A stretch of DNA of 18,475 bases. It comes from Bacteroidota bacterium. Lineage in GTDB: Bacteria; Bacteroidota; Bacteroidia; M30B66. Positions 14,596 through 18,475 of this stretch are shown here, one piece after another. Position 1 is the first letter of the stretch. Each line of letters opens with the position of its first letter. The DNA is taken from the NCBI GenBank assembly GCA_947497195.1, contig CANMGM010000011.1, positions 1-18,475 on the forward strand, written 5' to 3'. The position numbers were made by a program, and so were the translations under genes. The notes beneath the pieces are model-generated. The model did no database searches, was not told where the DNA came from, and saw only the letters and a program-made list of their open reading frames with translations.

Positions 14596-15057
14596 ATGAT
14601 GCACATTGAAATTTACACCGATGGTTCGTCCCGAGGTAATCCGGGACCAGGAGGATATGGGGTAATTTTGAAATCTGGTGAGCATTATAAAGAACTCAGC
14701 GCCGGTTATCGTTTAACCACGAACAACCGTATGGAACTTTTAAGTGTAATTGTGGGACTTGAATCGCTTAAAATTCCGAAAAGCCGCGTGCTCATCGTCT
14801 CGGATTCAAAATATGTGGTTGACAGTGTTACAAAAGGCTGGGTATTCTCTTGGGTACAAAAGAATTTTAAGGATAAAAAAAATCGTGATTTGTGGGAGCG
14901 CTTTCTAAAAATTTATCCCAAACATCATGTACAATTTAAGTGGATTCGCGGCCACAATAACCATCCTGAGAACGAACGCTGCGATACGTTGGCTGTGACT
15001 GCAGCCACATCCGGAAATATGCTTGTCGATGAGGGCTACGAAGCCGAACTGGATTAG
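14596..15057 (+). CDS. rnhA: Ribonuclease HI
   Basis: RNase HI cuts the RNA strand of RNA-DNA hybrids such as primers and R-loops. The 153-residue protein carries all four acidic metal ligands: D9 in YTDGSSRGNPGPGG, E47 in NNRMELL, D70 in VSDSKYVVDS and D130 in NERCDTLA. It also has the active-site histidine region WIRGH (H120) and a basic segment (KKNFKDKKNRDLW type) for hybrid binding. There are two adjacent ATGs (14596 and 14599); either is possible and both give an intact fold. No hybrid-binding domain is fused at the N-terminus. It follows purN by 49 bases and its stop overlaps the stop of the convergent protease gene by 4 bases. Confidence 0.95.
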   Translation: MMHIEIYTDGSSRGNPGPGGYGVILKSGEHYKELSAGYRLTTNNRMELLSVIVGLESLKIPKSRVLIVSDSKYVVDSVTKGWVFSWVQKNFKDKKNRDLWERFLKIYPKHHVQFKWIRGHNNHPENERCDTLAVTAATSGNMLVDEGYEAELD

Positions 15058-16748
15058 TTCCGGATAACGATTCGTCTAGTAAACACCTCTCCCGATTCGT
15101 TTTTTATGCCAAGTATGTACGTCCCAGAACTAACTCTTCGTGTGAATTCGAATTGAAGCGTGTTGATATGATAAGGCAATACCTCAATCATCTGTTCCTG
15201 CATAAGCTTGCCGGAAATTTTTGTTAGGCTCAGTACGATGGTTTGTGCCTTTCCGGAATAAAATGCAACAGCGAGCGATTCGCTTGCAGGATTTGGATAA
15301 GCATTCAGCAAACTATCGCGATCGGCAGCCGCGTTACGCGCTTTTTTAAGGATGCCGAAAGCTTTTGTAAAGTTCGGAATTCCGTATCCGATTAAATAGT
15401 CGGGGTTTTCATATTGATGCGCACTTTGTTCAATGGCATTATAGATTTCCATGTTTGTAGCATCCGGAAAAGCCTGCCAGAGACATGCGGCAGCTCCGGC
15501 TAGCAGCGGAGACGAAAACGAAGTGCCGTTTGCTCGTCCAATGTTTCCCGAACTGGTTACAATCCATGTCGCTTGGCCGGTACACGAAACATTGGGTTTA
15601 ATCCGTCCGTCGGCACTTGGTCCTTGCGAGCTGAATGAAGCATAGTTACCAAGCGAATCAACCGCACCAATAGTAAGCACCGAATCGCCGTCGGCCGGAG
15701 CACCAATGTATCGCCAGGCATTATCGCCCGAATTACCGGCCGAGTTTACAATCAAAATGCCTTTGGATGCTGCAATATCGGCTCCGCGTGTTACGTGTGT
15801 TGAATTACCATCGAGATCCGGATACGTATGTGATGTTTGCGGGTCATCGAATTCGGTATAACCAAGTGAGGAATTGATTATCCAAGCGCCTGCACTGTCG
15901 GCAAACTCGGCTGCAGCAACCCAATTGTCTTCTTCGATGATGAATTCAGAGCCGGCATCTTCGGTACGCAAAAGTAAATACTGAGCCCTGGGTGCAGTTC
16001 CCATGAATTGCCCGGGCCTGTTGGCTGCCATACACGATAATACCGACATTCCGTGAGAATTATCTTCGTAAACCGAATCATCACCCATCACAAAATCGTG
16101 TGTACCAATGATTCTGTTTTGCATACGAAGCGAGTCGAAAAACGAAATGCGGTCGCAATTGTAGAAGCCCGCATCGAGCACAGCAACCAAAACCGAATCG
16201 CCCTTGAAACCCATTTGGTGAAGCGATTGCAATTCAATCTGGGCAACCTGACCGTTTGCTAAACCGTATGGTGATTCTATGCTGTTTTTTTGTTGAAATG
16301 CAGGTTTAAATGCTTTACGGTTCTTTTCTTTCTGCTTCTGCAACGAAAGTCCATTTGCATCTTGAACCGAGACCAGAACTTTGGTTACCGGCCTCACTGA
16401 TTGTACAAACGGGGATGCCGAAAGCTCTTTTATTGTTGCCGAATCTTGAACATAAACGCTAACCGAGTTAAACCAGCGCGACGTGTTTAACACCCTAAAT
16501 CCCTTTTGCTTAAGTTGTTGAACGTACTCCGCCTTGACCGGATAATCGTTCCATTGAAGCGGGATACCTTGTTTTTTCCTGCGCTGAAGTGCGGCTTCAG
16601 AAAGAAACTGTGAGGGGTTTGCCTCAAATTCGTGCAAATCTCCTTTGTCCTTAAAAACAACCTGAAATTTGGCAGGTTTTTCAAATATTTGCGTGTAAGC
16701 CACAGAAACATTGATGCACGAAATGAAAACTAGGATCCTTTTAAACAT
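15054..16748 (-). CDS. Secreted subtilisin-like (S8) protease with T9SS type A sorting domain
   Basis: The 564-residue protein has a signal peptide (FKRILVFISCINVSVAYTQ), a propeptide-like region (about 25-125) and an S8 catalytic domain (about 160-470). The triad is D192 (VLDAGF), H232 (DNSHGMSV) and S410 (NGTSFSSP), with the oxyanion asparagine N339 (SAGNSGD). Residues 480-564 are a T9SS type A sorting domain, with LNAYPNPASESLAV at its start and SGTYILGI near its end. It should therefore be exported across both membranes and act outside the cell, on substrates that cannot be named from sequence. I chose the ATG at 16748, because it starts directly at the signal peptide; the frame is open back to a TTG at 16829, but that adds 27 residues that would spoil the signal. 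It lies 77 bases after the membrane-protein gene, with no obvious promoter. Confidence 0.92.
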   Translation of the reverse strand: MFKRILVFISCINVSVAYTQIFEKPAKFQVVFKDKGDLHEFEANPSQFLSEAALQRRKKQGIPLQWNDYPVKAEYVQQLKQKGFRVLNTSRWFNSVSVYVQDSATIKELSASPFVQSVRPVTKVLVSVQDANGLSLQKQKEKNRKAFKPAFQQKNSIESPYGLANGQVAQIELQSLHQMGFKGDSVLVAVLDAGFYNCDRISFFDSLRMQNRIIGTHDFVMGDDSVYEDNSHGMSVLSCMAANRPGQFMGTAPRAQYLLLRTEDAGSEFIIEEDNWVAAAEFADSAGAWIINSSLGYTEFDDPQTSHTYPDLDGNSTHVTRGADIAASKGILIVNSAGNSGDNAWRYIGAPADGDSVLTIGAVDSLGNYASFSSQGPSADGRIKPNVSCTGQATWIVTSSGNIGRANGTSFSSPLLAGAAACLWQAFPDATNMEIYNAIEQSAHQYENPDYLIGYGIPNFTKAFGILKKARNAAADRDSLLNAYPNPASESLAVAFYSGKAQTIVLSLTKISGKLMQEQMIEVLPYHINTLQFEFTRRVSSGTYILGIKNESGEVFTRRIVIRN

Positions 16749-16825
16749 TGGGTATGATGTTGTGAATTTTGGATGTCTTTCTTGAGTAGAAACGATTAAA
16801 GTGGACAATGGTTGTGATGGGTGCT

Positions 16826-18475
16826 TCAATCGACCAGGAAAACTTCTTTGTTGGTGTGTTTTTCTTTGGGTTCGAACAAGGTGAGTTGAACATCATCAAC
16901 GTCAATAAAACATTTGCCATTGTTCCAAATGTAAAAATTAAGCAAATCGCCGGGATGCTTTATTTCCGGCAGTTTATAAATCGCCGAAAAAACAAGCCAA
17001 TCAGCAGAAGCATCACTTTCCATAAAAAAGTTTTGGTATCCATACCGTTCGGCTGATGATTCGACATCTAACACTGCGAATGGCCCCGCATTGCAGAGAC
17101 CGCTCGACATGCGGTACCTGAACCGAATTTCCATTAGCGCATCTTTTCTGTATTGGTCTGGATTAAAAGGAAACTTCCGGTTTAGTGCATACTCGGCATC
17201 GGCATTGATGCGATGGTATGGGTTATTCAAATCCAGAATTGTGAATTCGTTTCCACTTGTGAAATCTGTTTTGAAAATTTCCTGCGCAACATAGTTTAGC
17301 TTATCGGCCGGCATTAAACCCCTGCCCAGAATCCTCGACAGACTAGAATCATCGGGCTCTTTCAATGAAAACAATGCACTGTAAAAATAGCGTTTGGTTA
17401 GTTTTTCCGGTTTCAAAATTCCACTTCCGATCTGCCAGGCAAAAAACTGAGTATAAACTAAGCATCCCAAGAAATAAAGAGAGAGAAACACCGAGGCAAT
17501 CTCTCCCTGTTCTTTGCATTTGGATATCAGGGCGTAAGCCGGAAAAACAAGTAAAATGAAGATTCCGTTCAGCTCGGGGATTGCCAGAGCATTATTTTCC
17601 CACCAGCCTCCAATGAGCAGAACTACCAAAAATGCAGTAACAATCGAAAGTAAAATGGCAAGCGCGGAAGCCTTGGATTTAGAAAAATATACCAGTAGTG
17701 AAAACATTGCAAGCGTTGCAAATGGGGCATATAGCCATAAGCCTTTTCTGTAACTCAATACCAATTGCGGAAATAATTCCAGATTATCTGTTACACCTTC
17801 GACGCTATCTACGAAGGAAAAGCCCGTAAGCAGATATAAACCGGAAATTAATCCACAAGTGGGAATTAATACGAATGCTGCAAGAAGCGCTTTATTCCCC
17901 TGAAATAGTTTATTGATGCGTGTTTTAAGAGCGGCAATAGGGCTCAGAACAGGCTGATTTTGAATTGTATTTGAGCCGAACAACAAAGCAAAAGGGATTA
18001 AAAAACAGGCAACAGGTGTTAGAAAAACAGAAACTGTTAACGTCGATACGAGTTTTACTGCATTGCGTGGAGCGGGTTCTTTGTGCCATAATGAGATAAA
18101 ATAGAGCGCACCGGAAATTGAAGCGAATTCGAATAGGTCGGAACTTAAACCATTTAGCGCAAAACTTAGATAAACAGGCGTTGCAAGTGCAATTACCAGG
18201 ATGAAGAAAATCGAGTAGGCATCGTCGAAAAAATTGCGCAAGAATTTACGAAGCCACCACAGAGAAATCATGACCAGGCAAAGAGCAAGCAATTCAAGAA
18301 TAACCAACACAGTTGGGCTGAATTCTGATTTACCCGATACCTTTAACGCTGCCCAAAAAAATGGTGCTGCGGCTAAGGAAGCGGGTTTACTTAATCCGGA
18401 TTGTTGCTGTAGGCTTGCCTCCTGAGAAATTTGGCTTAGCAGGGAATCCGGAACCGATGCGTTTGTCCATTGCGC
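16826..18475 (-). CDS. Multi-spanning membrane protein with C-terminal soluble domain, GT-C glycosyltransferase-like; 5' end outside window
   Basis: The reading frame is open to the window edge, giving 549 visible codons; a GTG at 18310 is not its start, because 55 further in-frame codons run upstream without a stop. About nine hydrophobic segments lie in the first 345 visible residues. Stretches such as YRKGLWLYAPFATLAMFSLL and IGGWWENNALAIPELNGIF resemble, in position and pattern, the RGLxxYSP and WWxxGxxxGxR regions of polytopic GT-C-type sugar transferases of Bacteroidota, but the usual glycine-arginine part is poorly kept. The last 145 or so residues look like a soluble beta-sandwich (IRFRYRMSSG, DLLNFYIWNNGKCFIDVDDVQLTLF), similar in style to carbohydrate-binding jelly rolls. 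The first catalytic residues of a GT-C enzyme would lie outside the window, so the activity cannot be judged. It is best called a hypothetical membrane protein. Confidence 0.7.
   Translation of the reverse strand, partial: AQWTNASVPDSLLSQISQEASLQQQSGLSKPASLAAAPFFWAALKVSGKSEFSPTVLVILELLALCLVMISLWWLRKFLRNFFDDAYSIFFILVIALATPVYLSFALNGLSSDLFEFASISGALYFISLWHKEPAPRNAVKLVSTLTVSVFLTPVACFLIPFALLFGSNTIQNQPVLSPIAALKTRINKLFQGNKALLAAFVLIPTCGLISGLYLLTGFSFVDSVEGVTDNLELFPQLVLSYRKGLWLYAPFATLAMFSLLVYFSKSKASALAILLSIVTAFLVVLLIGGWWENNALAIPELNGIFILLVFPAYALISKCKEQGEIASVFLSLYFLGCLVYTQFFAWQIGSGILKPEKLTKRYFYSALFSLKEPDDSSLSRILGRGLMPADKLNYVAQEIFKTDFTSGNEFTILDLNNPYHRINADAEYALNRKFPFNPDQYRKDALMEIRFRYRMSSGLCNAGPFAVLDVESSAERYGYQNFFMESDASADWLVFSAIYKLPEIKHPGDLLNFYIWNNGKCFIDVDDVQLTLFEPKEKHTNKEVFLVD

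Noticed and set aside
16749..16829. 27-residue N-terminal extension of the S8 protease from a TTG
   Set aside because: It would bury the signal peptide inside the protein and runs up to the stop of the upstream gene. ATG 16748 starts right at the signal peptide.
18308..18310. GTG start for the terminal membrane protein
   Set aside because: The same frame continues without a stop for 55 more codons to the window end, so the gene is truncated by the window and does not start here.
1..18475. Search for mobile elements, CRISPR arrays, tRNA or rRNA genes, toxin-antitoxin or defence modules
   Set aside because: No transposase or integrase motifs, no regularly spaced repeats and no tRNA-like cloverleaf were recognised. 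The gene content is housekeeping and conserved in Bacteroidota, so no novel defence or mobile system is claimed.

Overview
The window reads as ordinary chromosomal DNA of a Bacteroidota bacterium, most likely from the Flavobacteriia side. Four things point there: two secreted proteins end in type IX secretion (T9SS) type A sorting domains; the small IPExxxVDY protein sits between rnc and pyk; a lipoprotein carries the GCTDPxAxNFDP cysteine motif; and boxes resembling the Bacteroidota -7 promoter element (TAnnTTTG) lie in front of many genes, with no clear Shine-Dalgarno sequences. I see no insertion sequence, phage gene, CRISPR array, tRNA or rRNA. Genes are densely packed: the longest gap is 167 bases (13804-13970), so no stretch above 300 bases lacks a gene.

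Layout. 1-519 (-) is the 5' part of lpxK (lipid A kinase). It is divergent from a two-gene unit, Nif3-like protein plus C4 zinc-ribbon coiled-coil protein (563-2436), which ends in a clear intrinsic terminator. A small lipoprotein gene (2561-3055) faces cinA (3065-4297, -). polA (4372-7188, -), dinB (7296-8471, -) and a secreted DUF1028 protein (8554-9585, -) follow. Next is a tight minus-strand cluster, transcribed acpP, fabF, rnc, IPExxxVDY gene, pyk (13803 down to 9633). Divergent from acpP are purN and rnhA (13971-15057, +). These converge, with a 4-base stop-codon overlap, on a secreted subtilisin-like protease (15054-16748, -). A multi-spanning membrane protein, cut by the window end (16826-18475, -), is last.

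How the genes relate. Most are housekeeping: fatty-acid synthesis (acpP, fabF), lipid A (lpxK), RNA processing (rnc, rnhA), glycolysis (pyk), purines (purN), and DNA replication, repair and nucleotide salvage (polA, dinB, cinA). Less understood are the IPExxxVDY protein, the T9SS-exported DUF1028 protein, the Nif3/zinc-ribbon pair, the orphan lipoprotein and the terminal membrane protein.

I found no convincing new multi-gene system. The best leads are sub-gene signals: a promoter-like box placed exactly 5 bases before the ATG of four genes (probable leaderless transcripts), sliding-clamp-binding-like peptides in both DNA polymerases, a dyad over the dinB promoter, and a possible way for signal-peptide cleavage to unmask the N-terminal nucleophile of the DUF1028 protein.
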